Source: Paracoccaceae bacterium (lineage in GTDB: Bacteria > Pseudomonadota > Alphaproteobacteria > Rhodobacterales > Rhodobacteraceae). Taken from it: a DNA stretch of 64,000 nucleotides. The translations under genes were made by a program, and so were the position numbers. The notes below the pieces were generated by a model. It was not told where the DNA came from. It saw nothing but the letters and a program-made list of their open reading frames with translations, and made no database searches. Below are positions 43,561-52,404 of this stretch, one piece after another. The stretch covers positions 16,229 to 80,228 of the forward strand of contig JAHRVG010000028.1 in the NCBI GenBank assembly GCA_019090795.1, given 5' to 3'. Every line of letters starts with the position of its first letter. Positions within the stretch are counted from its first letter, which is position 1.

Positions 43561-45510
43561 ATGGACGGTCAAACAAATTCATACCGGCGCTACGAAGACG
43601 GCGAGACACCAGGAGATTGGGAACTGGAAGACATGATCTTTCAGCAAGATACATCTTACAAGTGTCCGACCTACATTCACCGTACACCTCCTTGTCAGGG
43701 GTCTTGCCCATCAGGGGAAGACATCCGTGGTTGGCTGAATATTGTGCGCGGCATTGAAAAGCCGCCCGTTGATGCAGATGGCAACGAAATGCCTTGGGCG
43801 GATTATGCCTTTCTGCGCTCTACTAACGCCAACCCCTTTCCTGCCATTATGGGACGTGTTTGCCCCGCTCCTTGTGAGGATGGCTGTAACCGAAATGAGG
43901 TCGAAGACCACGTTGGTATCAACGCGGTAGAACATTTCATCGGTGATTCAGCACTGAAAAATAAACTGTCACTGGCACCGGCTGGCGCGGATACCGGCAA
44001 ATCGGTGGCGTTGATTGGTGGCGGTATTGCCAGCTTGTCCGCAGCTTACCAGCTGCGCCGCAAAGGCCACGCCTGTACGATCTTTGAGGCCCACGATAAA
44101 CTCGGCGGTATGATGCGTTACGGCATCCCCGGCTATCGGACCCCGCGTGAAGTTCTGGACGGCGAAATCCAACGCGTGCTGGACATGGGCGTTGAAGTGC
44201 GCACCAATACCAAAATCGGCGTTGATGTCACGTTTGAGCAGCTCGAAGAAGATTTCGACGCCGTGTTCATCGGTATCGGTGCACAGGGTGGTTCGCCTTT
44301 GCCAGTGCCCGGTGCGGATGAGGCACCGAACTGTATTAGTGGTATTTCTTTCCTTGACGCCTTTAACGATGGCCGCTTGCAACACGGCGCTGAAAAGGTT
44401 CTGGTCATCGGCGGTGGTGATACTGCGATGGATGTAGCCGCTGTTGCGCGACGCATCGGTCACATCAACAAGGTGGCCGAGAAAGACCGCCCTGAATATG
44501 TGGTTCTGGGCCAAACGGCCCATGATGTTGCGACCGTTGCCAAACGTGACGGCGCGGATGTTACTGTGGTTTACCGCCGTCCGGTCACCGCAATGCCAGC
44601 CACCAAGATGGAAATCGAGCATGTGACAGCAGAGGGCGTGATCATTCGCGACTCTTTGGTGCCGGTATCGGTTGTTCTTGACGATGCAGGCCGCGCAAAA
44701 GCGTTGCGTGTTGCGACTGCCGACTGGAGTACCGGTAAATGTGTAATTCTCGAAAACAGCGAGCAAGACATCGAATGTGACCTGATCGTTGCTGCTATTG
44801 GTCAGGTAGGTGATTTGACCGGCATGGAAGAGATGAACAACGGCTGGAACCTGATCAATGCGGATAGCCATTTCCGCTGGCCGGACCGTGATGGCATTTT
44901 CGTAGCTGGTGACGTGGTAAAGCCGCATCTGCTGACAACTGCTGTTGGGCAGGCCTCAATCGCGGCGGATTCGATTGATCACTATCTGAAGGGCGAAGAC
45001 CAGAAGAAGCTGCCCAAGGTGAATGTGCATCACTTCAATCTGATGGAAAAACTGATGGAAGGCGGGCACCAGCCCTCTGAGTATGACCACATTCAGGCCG
45101 TCGGTACCGACAGCGCGGATTACGCCATCCACAACTACGAAGATCGTTCCGCCACGCAGATCGTTCCAGCGGATGAATTGTACTTGGGCCATTGGGCTTA
45201 TGACCCCCGCTTCCGGCGTAAGGAAAATCAAATCGGCAGCGAAAACGTGCTGGGCCATTTTGATGAACGCATCTTTGGGCCGGATTCAGAAAATGCCCGC
45301 AAAGAAGCGGATCGCTGTATGAGCTGTGGCATGTGTTTTGAATGCGACAATTGCATTGTCTACTGCCCTCAGGACGCTGTTCACAAGGTTAAGAAAGCTG
45401 ACAACACTACCGGGCGCTATGTGGAAACCGATTACGACAAGTGTATTGGTTGCCACATCTGTGCAGATGTTTGCCCATCAGGTTACATCAAAATGGGTCT
45501 CGGTGAATAA
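43561..45510 (+). CDS. dsrL: DsrL paralogue 1, NAD(P)H oxidoreductase with VYRR motif
   Basis: 649 residues. An N-terminal Fe-S domain (CPTYIHRTPPCQGSCPSG; CPAPCEDGCN) is followed by FAD and NAD(P) Rossmann domains and a C-terminal ferredoxin (CMSCGMCFECDNCIVYCP; CIGCHICADVCP). The FAD motif is GGGIAS (153-158), with serine for the third glycine. The NAD(P) motif GGGDTA (284-289) is followed by VYRR (337-340), which in glutamate-synthase-type relatives binds the NADPH 2'-phosphate. DsrL transfers electrons between rDsrAB and NAD(P). This is the first of two adjacent copies, and the signature suggests NADP(H) use. Confidence 0.93.
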   Translation: MDGQTNSYRRYEDGETPGDWELEDMIFQQDTSYKCPTYIHRTPPCQGSCPSGEDIRGWLNIVRGIEKPPVDADGNEMPWADYAFLRSTNANPFPAIMGRVCPAPCEDGCNRNEVEDHVGINAVEHFIGDSALKNKLSLAPAGADTGKSVALIGGGIASLSAAYQLRRKGHACTIFEAHDKLGGMMRYGIPGYRTPREVLDGEIQRVLDMGVEVRTNTKIGVDVTFEQLEEDFDAVFIGIGAQGGSPLPVPGADEAPNCISGISFLDAFNDGRLQHGAEKVLVIGGGDTAMDVAAVARRIGHINKVAEKDRPEYVVLGQTAHDVATVAKRDGADVTVVYRRPVTAMPATKMEIEHVTAEGVIIRDSLVPVSVVLDDAGRAKALRVATADWSTGKCVILENSEQDIECDLIVAAIGQVGDLTGMEEMNNGWNLINADSHFRWPDRDGIFVAGDVVKPHLLTTAVGQASIAADSIDHYLKGEDQKKLPKVNVHHFNLMEKLMEGGHQPSEYDHIQAVGTDSADYAIHNYEDRSATQIVPADELYLGHWAYDPRFRRKENQIGSENVLGHFDERIFGPDSENARKEADRCMSCGMCFECDNCIVYCPQDAVHKVKKADNTTGRYVETDYDKCIGCHICADVCPSGYIKMGLGE

Positions 45511-45525
45511 ATATGCAGATACAAC

Positions 45526-45590
45526 CAACCCCGGTAACGTGGAATTTGGGCAAGGCCAACGCGCTTTGCACAGATTTTACCGTGGGGTTG
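45526..45590 (+). other. possible RNA stem in the dsrL-dsrL gap
   Basis: In the 114-bp gap, CAACCCCGGTAA (45526-45537) can pair with TTACC-GT-GGGGTTG (45577-45590), giving 12 pairs with a 2-nt bulge around a loop of about 39 nt. The second dsrL has its own AGGAGG site after it. The structure could adjust expression of the second copy. It may be chance. Confidence 0.3.
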
Positions 45591-45624
45591 AGGCCATCTG
45601 TCAAGACAGGCACAGGAGGCCGCT

Positions 45625-47550
45625 ATGAATAAATCTACCCCTACTTTCCGCCGCTTTGAAGAAGGCGAAACCGAATCGGATTTTGATCTGGACGAGAAAA
45701 TTTTCACCCAGGATAAATCGTACAAATGCCCGACCTACATCAACAAGACACCTCCTTGTCAGGGATCTTGCCCCTCGGGACACGAAATCCGGGGGTGGTT
45801 GGCGATTGCGCGTGGCATGGATAAATCCCCGGTCGAGGGCCAAGCTTGGCAGGAATATGCGTTCAACCGCATGTCTCAGGCCAATCCGTTCCCCGCCACC
45901 ATGGGCCGCGTTTGCCCCGCGCCATGCGAAGACGGTTGTAACCGCAATGAAGTCGACGACTTTGTTGGCATCAACGCGGTAGAGCAATACGTTGGCGACT
46001 GGGCCAATGAAAACAAAGTGACCCACCCAGAGGCTGGTACCGACACGGGCCGTAAAATCGCAGTGATCGGCGGTGGGCCGGCAGGTTTGGCAGCGGCGTT
46101 TTTCCTGCGCAAGGATGGCCATGCGGTCACCTTGTTTGAGAGCCACTCTGAACTCGGCGGTATGATGCGCTACGGCATTCCGGGATACCGGACGCCACGC
46201 GATATGCTGGACAAGGAAATCGGTCGCATCATCGACATGGGTGTCGAGGTTCGCCTGTCCACATGTGTCGGCACCGATGTTTCGGTGGAAACGCTGGACG
46301 CGGAATATGATGCGATCTTTTGGGCGATGGGCGCGCAAAAGGGCCGTGGGCTGCCGCTGGAGGGCTGGGACGATACCGAGAACTGTATCAACGGGGTCGA
46401 ATTTCTCGATGCGTTCAACCAAGGTTATGTTTTGGGTACGGCACAGAAAGTTGTGGTTGTCGGCGGTGGTGATACCTCAATTGACGTTGCATCCATTGCG
46501 CGTCGCCTAGGCCATATCACCGACAGCGGCGAGCTGCCGGATCACAGCGGTTTTACCGCCCATGACGTTGCTGGTTCCGTGATCCGTGACGGTATGTCGG
46601 CAACACTTACCTCGCTGTTCCCGATTGAAAAAATGACCGCCGCCGAGCACGAGCGCGAAGATGCGCTGCGCGAAGGTGTGGACATCAAAGGGGGCGTGAT
46701 GCCAACCGGTATCAAGCGCGACGACAAAGGTCGCGCCACCGCGTTGCTAATGTGCGAATGTACCATGGACGGCATGCGTCCGGTTCCTGTCGAGGGCACA
46801 GATTTTGAGATCGAATGTGACATCATCATTTCCGCGATTGGCCAGTTTGGCGATTTTACCGGGCTTGAGGATTTCAACAACGGTCGTGGTGCGATGGATG
46901 TAACGGCAAACTATGCTGTTGAAGGCCACGAGAAGCATTTCGCCGGGGGTGATATCTTGCGCCCGCATTTGTTGACCACTGCTATTGGGCAAGGGCGCAT
47001 TGCGGCGGACGCGATCACCGATTTCCTTGATGACGGGGAAATGGAAAAACGGCCCAAGGTTGATGTGCAGCATTTTGATTTGTTGGCTGAATTGCAACAA
47101 CGCGGCAAGTCACCCGATGCTTACGACCATATGCAGAACAGCGGCACCAATACGGCCAGCTTTGCCGTTCACAACTACGAAGATCGTTCTTCAACCCAGA
47201 TCATCACCCACGAAGAACTGTTCAAAGGTCATTTTGATTTTGTGCCCCGTGAAGTGCGTGATCAGGTTGTGATTGAAGGTGACGACGTTCTGGGCAATTT
47301 TGAAGAACGCATCATCGCCTATTCCGAAGAGCAGGCCCAGAAAGAGGGCGAACGCTGCATGTCCTGTGGTATGTGCTTTGAATGCGACAACTGTGTGATC
47401 TATTGCCCGCAGGATGCGGTGTTCCGGGTCAAAAAATCAGAACAGACCGTTGGGCGTTATGTGGATACGGACTACGGAAAATGTATCGGTTGTCACATCT
47501 GTGCAGATGTCTGCCCGACCGGATACATCAAAATGGGCCTTGGAGAGTAA
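45625..47550 (+). CDS. dsrL: DsrL paralogue 2, NAD(P)H oxidoreductase lacking the YRR motif
   Basis: 641 residues, same architecture as the copy upstream: Fe-S domain (CPTYINKTPPCQGSCPSG), FAD motif GGGPAG (149-154, canonical), NAD motif GGGDTS (280-285) and a C-terminal ferredoxin (CMSCGMCFECDNCVIYCP; CIGCHICADVCP). Where copy 1 has VVYRRPVTAM, this copy has LTSLFPIEKM (328-337), so the NADPH-type arginines are absent and NADH is the likelier partner. Strong similarity along the full length shows a duplication, old enough for clear divergence. AGGAGG precedes the ATG. Confidence 0.93.
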   Translation: MNKSTPTFRRFEEGETESDFDLDEKIFTQDKSYKCPTYINKTPPCQGSCPSGHEIRGWLAIARGMDKSPVEGQAWQEYAFNRMSQANPFPATMGRVCPAPCEDGCNRNEVDDFVGINAVEQYVGDWANENKVTHPEAGTDTGRKIAVIGGGPAGLAAAFFLRKDGHAVTLFESHSELGGMMRYGIPGYRTPRDMLDKEIGRIIDMGVEVRLSTCVGTDVSVETLDAEYDAIFWAMGAQKGRGLPLEGWDDTENCINGVEFLDAFNQGYVLGTAQKVVVVGGGDTSIDVASIARRLGHITDSGELPDHSGFTAHDVAGSVIRDGMSATLTSLFPIEKMTAAEHEREDALREGVDIKGGVMPTGIKRDDKGRATALLMCECTMDGMRPVPVEGTDFEIECDIIISAIGQFGDFTGLEDFNNGRGAMDVTANYAVEGHEKHFAGGDILRPHLLTTAIGQGRIAADAITDFLDDGEMEKRPKVDVQHFDLLAELQQRGKSPDAYDHMQNSGTNTASFAVHNYEDRSSTQIITHEELFKGHFDFVPREVRDQVVIEGDDVLGNFEERIIAYSEEQAQKEGERCMSCGMCFECDNCVIYCPQDAVFRVKKSEQTVGRYVDTDYGKCIGCHICADVCPTGYIKMGLGE

Positions 47551-47551
47551 T

Positions 47552-48001
47552 ATGAAACGGCTTTTCGCAAGTTTTCTAATCCTGATTGGGCTGATGGGCA
47601 ATATGGCGTTGGCGGGCGAGGATGGTAAATCCTCGCTCTATCCGGCGGTCCCGAAAGCGACGGGTAAGGCCCATCCCGAGGGCAATGAATTCATGCGGAT
47701 CAACCATATGAAATTGATGCGCCACGATCGCGATGAAACCACGCTATTGGGGAATCGTGACGTGAAATACTCACTGAAAGAATGTGTCGCCTGTCACGCG
47801 GTAAACGGGCCGGATGCACGTCCGGTAAGTGTGAAAAGTGACAAGCATTTCTGCCGCAGTTGTCATGAATTTGCGGCAGTAAAGATTGATTGTTTCCAAT
47901 GTCATAATTCGCTCCCCGATCCTGATGTGGTGGAAAGGCTAACCATGCTGCCACAAAAGAACCGTGAATTGGCAGCCTATTTGAAGGAGGTGACGCAATG
48001 A
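47552..48001 (+). CDS. dsrJ: DsrJ, triheme cytochrome c of DsrMKJOP
   Basis: 149 residues from ATG 47552, 1 bp after the dsrL2 stop; the stop overlaps dsrO in ATGA. A signal sequence or anchor (RLFASFLILIGLMGNMALAG) leads to a periplasmic domain with three heme sites: CVACH (78-82), CRSCH (101-105) and CFQCH (114-118). No cysteine occurs before the first heme motif, although Allochromatium DsrJ has a functionally important heme-ligating cysteine there (Cys46); a histidine (H41, AHPEGNEFMR) seems to stand at that place. Confidence 0.92.
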   Translation: MKRLFASFLILIGLMGNMALAGEDGKSSLYPAVPKATGKAHPEGNEFMRINHMKLMRHDRDETTLLGNRDVKYSLKECVACHAVNGPDARPVSVKSDKHFCRSCHEFAAVKIDCFQCHNSLPDPDVVERLTMLPQKNRELAAYLKEVTQ

Positions 48002-48756
48002 AGCTTCCTGCCCTGAAAACTGCCGTAAAAGATCTTAGTGAAATTGACCGCCGTGAATTTTTCAAGGCCGGTGGTGCTGTCGCAACTGTGGCGCTGTCCT
48101 CTGGTGTCACCTTGATGGCCTTTGGCGGCGCAGCATCGGCGAATGCGGATGCAGGCAAACGCTGGGGTTTGCTGATTGATGTGAACAAATGCAAGTCTGA
48201 CTGCAATGCCTGTGTGACCGCCTGTTCAGATGAAAATGGCTGGGAAGACACGGGTAATCCAGAAACGGATGCCCAGTGGATCCGCAAGGTGGACTTGACC
48301 CACAAACAAACAGGGCGCGAGGTTTCGTTGCCGATGATGTGCCAACATTGCGAACAGCCGCCTTGCGTCGATGTTTGCCCGACGGGTGCTTCTTTCAAGC
48401 GTGCCGATGGTATTGTGCTGGTTGATAAACACGCCTGCATCGGTTGTCGCTATTGTATGATGGCTTGCCCGTTCAAGGCGCGTTCGTTTGTGCATGAGCC
48501 AGTCGAGAACCAGAAATCCCACGCGCCGCGCGGAAATGGCACGGTCGAGAGCTGCACCCTGTGTGTACACCGCGTTGACAAGGGCGGTTCACCCGCTTGC
48601 GTCGAGGCTTGCAGTGAAACTGGTCATGGCGCGATGATGTTTGGCGATCTCAATGATCCGGCCAGCGAAATTTCGCAAGCGCTGAAACAGTATTCCTCGA
48701 TTGGGCTGCGCGATGATCTGCGCCTCAATCCCGGCGTTCGCTACAGCAACCTGTAA
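47998..48756 (+). CDS. dsrO: DsrO, periplasmic iron-sulfur subunit of DsrMKJOP
   Basis: 252 residues. A twin-arginine signal (DRREFFKAGG, residues 17-26, then AVATVALSSGVTLMAFGGAAS) directs folded export. Four [4Fe-4S] sites are seen in the CxxCxxCxxxC-type runs (CKSDCNACVTAC; CQHCEQPPCVDVC; CIGCRYCMMAC; CTLCVHR ... CVEAC), as in HybA/TtrB-like proteins. It links DsrJ to DsrP electrically. Confidence 0.94.
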   Translation: MKLPALKTAVKDLSEIDRREFFKAGGAVATVALSSGVTLMAFGGAASANADAGKRWGLLIDVNKCKSDCNACVTACSDENGWEDTGNPETDAQWIRKVDLTHKQTGREVSLPMMCQHCEQPPCVDVCPTGASFKRADGIVLVDKHACIGCRYCMMACPFKARSFVHEPVENQKSHAPRGNGTVESCTLCVHRVDKGGSPACVEACSETGHGAMMFGDLNDPASEISQALKQYSSIGLRDDLRLNPGVRYSNL

Positions 48757-48769
48757 AAGGAATATCAAA

Positions 48770-49984
48770 ATGATGGACCGCACAATTTATCGCGAGATCA
48801 AACTGACCCCCGTTGTCTGGTTGCTGGCTGGCGTATTGGGTGCTTTCATAGCGGCGGCCGGATTAGCGCTGCTTTATGTAGAGCACAATGGCCATATCGT
48901 CACCGGAATGAATAACCAGATTGTATGGGGCCTGCCGCATGTGTTCGCGATTTTCCTGATTGTAGCGGCATCAGGCGCACTCAATGTGGCCTCGATTGCA
49001 TCGGTCTTTGGCAAGATCGAGAACAAACCTATGGCGCGGTTTTCTGGGCTGTTGTCGCTGGCGTTGCTGGCGGGGGGCTTGGCGGTGCTTGTGCTGGATC
49101 TGGGGCGCCCAGATCGTCTGTTGCTGGCAATGACCAAGAATAACTTTAAGTCGATTTTCGCGTGGAACATCTATCTTTATTCGGGTTTCTTTGCGGTTGT
49201 TGGGGCTTATCTTTATGTGCAGATGGCACGCGGGATGGCACCTAAAGTGATCAAACAAGTAGGGACAGCCGCCTTTATCTGGCGTTTGGCACTGACAACG
49301 GGCACCGGTTCGATTTTTGGCTGGCTGGTGGCGCGTCCGGGCTATGATGCGGCGATTCTGGCACCGATGTTTATTGTTATGTCGTTTTCCTTTGGGCTGG
49401 CCTTCTTCTTGCTGGCGATCAGTGCAGTTTACCGTCTTTCAGGTCGCTATATCGGCCCCAATCTGATCAAGCGGCTGGGCCGGTTGCTGGGTATCTTTGC
49501 CGGGGCTGTGCTGTATTTTACGGCTGTGCGTCACCTGACCAACCTTTACGCGGCCGAGCATGCTGATTTTGAACGCTTTATCCTGTTCAGCGGCGGTTTC
49601 TTTACCCAGTTGTTCTGGATCGGGCAGGTTCTGATCGGCGGTGTGATCCCATTGTTCTTGCTGTTCCATCACACAGATGGATCTAACCGCAAGCATGTGC
49701 TGACAGCATCGGTTTTGATTATTCTCGGCGGCATGGCGCAGATTTATGGCATTGTAATTGGCGGACAGGCGTTTCCATTGGAAATCTTTCCGGCCTACAC
49801 TGTGAACAACGGTTCCTTTGACGGCGCAATCGCTAACTATTCGGCCAGCTTGCCGGAACTGGCGCTCGGGCTGGGCGGCGTTGCACTGACCTTGCTGATT
49901 GCCGGGCTTGGGGTTGTGGTACTGCGCATTCTGCCTCTAAACCTATCGGATAGAAATATAGACCCGTCCAAACCTGATTTCTAG
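48770..49984 (+). CDS. dsrP: DsrP, NrfD-like membrane subunit of DsrMKJOP
   Basis: 404 residues from ATG 48770 (AAAAGGAATATC upstream). About ten membrane helices begin at residue 12 (LTPVVWLLAGVLGAFIAAAG), with the NrfD-type conserved stretch LDLGRPDRLLLAM. It exchanges electrons with the quinone pool. It completes the dsrMKJOP set, which is interrupted here by the two dsrL genes after dsrK. Confidence 0.93.
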   Translation: MMDRTIYREIKLTPVVWLLAGVLGAFIAAAGLALLYVEHNGHIVTGMNNQIVWGLPHVFAIFLIVAASGALNVASIASVFGKIENKPMARFSGLLSLALLAGGLAVLVLDLGRPDRLLLAMTKNNFKSIFAWNIYLYSGFFAVVGAYLYVQMARGMAPKVIKQVGTAAFIWRLALTTGTGSIFGWLVARPGYDAAILAPMFIVMSFSFGLAFFLLAISAVYRLSGRYIGPNLIKRLGRLLGIFAGAVLYFTAVRHLTNLYAAEHADFERFILFSGGFFTQLFWIGQVLIGGVIPLFLLFHHTDGSNRKHVLTASVLIILGGMAQIYGIVIGGQAFPLEIFPAYTVNNGSFDGAIANYSASLPELALGLGGVALTLLIAGLGVVVLRILPLNLSDRNIDPSKPDF

Positions 49985-50015
49985 ATTTCAGGTAGGCGTG
50001 GCTTAGGGGAAAGAC

Positions 50016-51023
50016 ATGCAAGAACAACATCCGTTTTCCAAGTTCATCGCCATTCTGGCGCGGGGGAAAACCAAAACGCGGCCTTTGACGCTGAGTGAGG
50101 CCGAGGAGTCCATGGGCATGATCCTAAGTGGTCAGGCCGAACGCGAGCAGATTGGGGCTTTCCTGATGCTGCTGCGCTTAAAGGAAGAAACGCCTGAAGA
50201 AATCGCGGGCTTCACGCTGGGAACGCGCACGGTTTTTGACCTGCCGGATCAAATGCCTGAGGTTGACCTCGACTGGTCATCCTATGCTGGCAAGCGGATT
50301 CAGCTTCCGTGGTTCATCTTGTCGGCACTGGCCATGGCTGGCGCGGGTTATCGGGTGTTCATGCACGGTACCGACGGCCACACGCCGGGGCGGGTCTATA
50401 CGCAAGAAACATTGGTGGCGTTGGGCGTACCGGTTGCCGCCACATTGAACGAGGCTGCGGGCCATCTTGGCAAGTACAACTTTGCCTATGCGCCGCTGGA
50501 AGCGCTCAGCCCTGTGCTGCGCGATCTCATCCAGCTGCGCCCGATCCTTGGCCTGCGTTCCCCGGTTCACAGCTTTGCCCGCATGCTGAACCCGTTTAAT
50601 GCGCCGATGATGATGCAAGGCATTTTCCATCGCGGTTTTATGGACGTGCATTCAGGGGCCGCCATTATTCTGAACCAGCCGCATATGGCGGTGTTTCGCG
50701 GTGAAGGTGGCGAGATCGAGCGCCGCCCCAACAAGCCAACTGTGGTGGAAACCACCCATGGTACAGGTGCCGCGAGCCAGGAAACTTGGCCCGCGCTGGT
50801 GCCTGACCCTCACCAACCTAAAAACCTAGAAATGGACACAAGCGAATTGGCGACGGTTTGGTCGGGCGAGACGGAGAATGTTTATGGGGTGGCCTCTATC
50901 ACCGGTTCAATGGCGATTGCACTGAAAACCATGGGCAAGGCCGAGACAATTGATAAGGCGCAAGCCATGGCAGAGGAAATTTGGGCGGCTCGCGACAAAC
51001 ACAACCTGTTCAAAGAAGCCTAG
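50016..51023 (+). CDS. TrpD2/YbiB-type anthranilate phosphoribosyltransferase-like protein
   Basis: 335 residues in the glycosyltransferase-family-3 fold: N-terminal helical domain (KTRPLTLSEAEESMGMILSG, EREQIGAFLMLLRLKEETPEE), then the phosphate-binding region HGTDGHTPGRVYTQETLVALG and NLRSPVHSFARMLNP-like sequence (LGLRSPVHSFARMLNP). In TrpD proper the loop is GTGGD; here it is HGTDG, so anthranilate chemistry is unlikely. It lies between dsrP and dsrN with short gaps on both sides (31 and 3 bp). A role in nucleic-acid binding (as E. coli YbiB) or in siroheme/cofactor handling is open. Confidence 0.8.
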   Translation: MQEQHPFSKFIAILARGKTKTRPLTLSEAEESMGMILSGQAEREQIGAFLMLLRLKEETPEEIAGFTLGTRTVFDLPDQMPEVDLDWSSYAGKRIQLPWFILSALAMAGAGYRVFMHGTDGHTPGRVYTQETLVALGVPVAATLNEAAGHLGKYNFAYAPLEALSPVLRDLIQLRPILGLRSPVHSFARMLNPFNAPMMMQGIFHRGFMDVHSGAAIILNQPHMAVFRGEGGEIERRPNKPTVVETTHGTGAASQETWPALVPDPHQPKNLEMDTSELATVWSGETENVYGVASITGSMAIALKTMGKAETIDKAQAMAEEIWAARDKHNLFKEA

Positions 51024-51026
51024 ACC

Positions 51027-52391
51027 GTGGCCCGCTTTCTGATTGCAGCGGCACATAAGTCATCGGGAAAAACGGTGATCAGCACAGGGCTTGCGGGTGC
51101 GTTAACAACGCGTGGCCATGTGGTGCAGTGCTTCAAGAAGGGACCGGATTATATTGATCCAATGTGGTTGGCGGCGGCAAGTGGTCGGGCGTGTTACAAC
51201 CTCGATTTCAATACCATGAATCCGGAAGAATTCACCGCATTGATGTGTTCGCGGTCGGGCAATGCTGATGTCGCAATGATCGAGGCGAACAAGGGTCTGT
51301 ATGACGGGGTTGATTTGAAGGGGCGGGATTCAAACGCGGCCCTTGCCAAACTGATCAAGATGCCGGTTATTCTGGTCATTGATACCAATGGCATGACGCG
51401 GGGCATTGCGCCGTTATTGCTGGGGTATAAGGCGTTTGATCTAGATGTGAACATTGCTGGAATTATCCTCAACAAGGTCGGTGGCCCGCGTCATGAGAGC
51501 AAGCTGCGTGCGGCGGTTGAAACCTACACGGATTTTCCTGTGGTGGGCGCGGTCGGGCGCAACAGCAAGCTGGACATAGGCGAGCGGCATTTGGGGCTGA
51601 CGACACCCTCCGAGACCACGCATTTGCAAGCCAAGATCGCCGAAATATCAAAGATTGTCGGTGCATCTGTTGATCTGGACAAGCTGCTGACAATCGCAGG
51701 CGCGGCACCACAGGTTCCGGTAATGCCGCGCCTCAGGCCTGAACCAATCTATAAAGGCATGAAAATCGCCATCGCGCGGGACAAGGCTTTCGGCTTTTAC
51801 TACACCGATGATCTGGAGCGCTTTGGCGCGCTTGGGGCGGAATTGGTTCCGTTCAACACTATGACGGATACCGCCCTGCCAGAGGTGGACGGCCTGTTCA
51901 TCGGCGGCGGCTTTCCTGAAACCCAGATGGAGGCCCTTGCCGCGAACAGGGCATTGCGTTCTGATATCAAGCGCGCGATCGAGGCAGGGATGCCAGCCTA
52001 TGCAGAATGTGGCGGGTTGATGTACCTGTGCAATGCGATGGTCTGGGACGGGCAATCCTATGACATGTGCGGCGTGGTGCAGGCGGATGCCGTGATGTGC
52101 AAGCGGCCTCAGGGTCGGGGCTATGTGCAGTACAATGCGACGCAAAATCATCCGTGGGGGCGGTTTACGGCACCGACCAAAGCCCATGAATTCCACTATG
52201 CGCGGCTAGAAAATATGGGCGAATCACCCACCTATGCCCGCAAGCTGATGCGCGGGGCCGGCATTGACGGTAAACACGACGCGATCGTAACCCACAATCT
52301 GGTCGCCGGATTTTGCCATCTGCGCAATACGGCGGAAAATCCCTGGGTCGACCGGTTTCTAGCCTTCGTTCAAAGCAAACAGAAACCCTGA
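51027..52391 (+). CDS. dsrN: DsrN, siroheme amidase-type CobB/CbiA protein
   Basis: 454 residues with a GTG start 3 bp after the TrpD2-like stop. The N-terminal P-loop domain (AAAHKSSGKTVISTGLAGAL, CFKKGPDYIDP) and C-terminal glutamine amidotransferase domain (LFIGGGFPE; AYAECGGLMYL with the nucleophilic cysteine) match cobyrinate a,c-diamide synthase. In rDsr operons this protein is DsrN, which amidates siroheme to siro(heme)amide for DsrAB. No cobalamin genes are near, which supports the DsrN reading. Confidence 0.93.
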   Translation: MARFLIAAAHKSSGKTVISTGLAGALTTRGHVVQCFKKGPDYIDPMWLAAASGRACYNLDFNTMNPEEFTALMCSRSGNADVAMIEANKGLYDGVDLKGRDSNAALAKLIKMPVILVIDTNGMTRGIAPLLLGYKAFDLDVNIAGIILNKVGGPRHESKLRAAVETYTDFPVVGAVGRNSKLDIGERHLGLTTPSETTHLQAKIAEISKIVGASVDLDKLLTIAGAAPQVPVMPRLRPEPIYKGMKIAIARDKAFGFYYTDDLERFGALGAELVPFNTMTDTALPEVDGLFIGGGFPETQMEALAANRALRSDIKRAIEAGMPAYAECGGLMYLCNAMVWDGQSYDMCGVVQADAVMCKRPQGRGYVQYNATQNHPWGRFTAPTKAHEFHYARLENMGESPTYARKLMRGAGIDGKHDAIVTHNLVAGFCHLRNTAENPWVDRFLAFVQSKQKP

Positions 52392-52404
52392 AACTCTTTT
52401 ACCG

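Noticed and set aside
43969..44928. Long minus-strand frame opposite dsrL copy 1, and a similar one at 45601-46422 opposite copy 2
   Set aside because: Both are antisense to clear Rossmann and Fe-S motifs; they resemble each other only because the two dsrL genes are paralogues.
51027..52391. Cobalamin biosynthesis gene (cobB/cbiA)
   Set aside because: The protein family fits, but the gene ends an rDsr operon with no other cobalamin genes, so dsrN is the better name.
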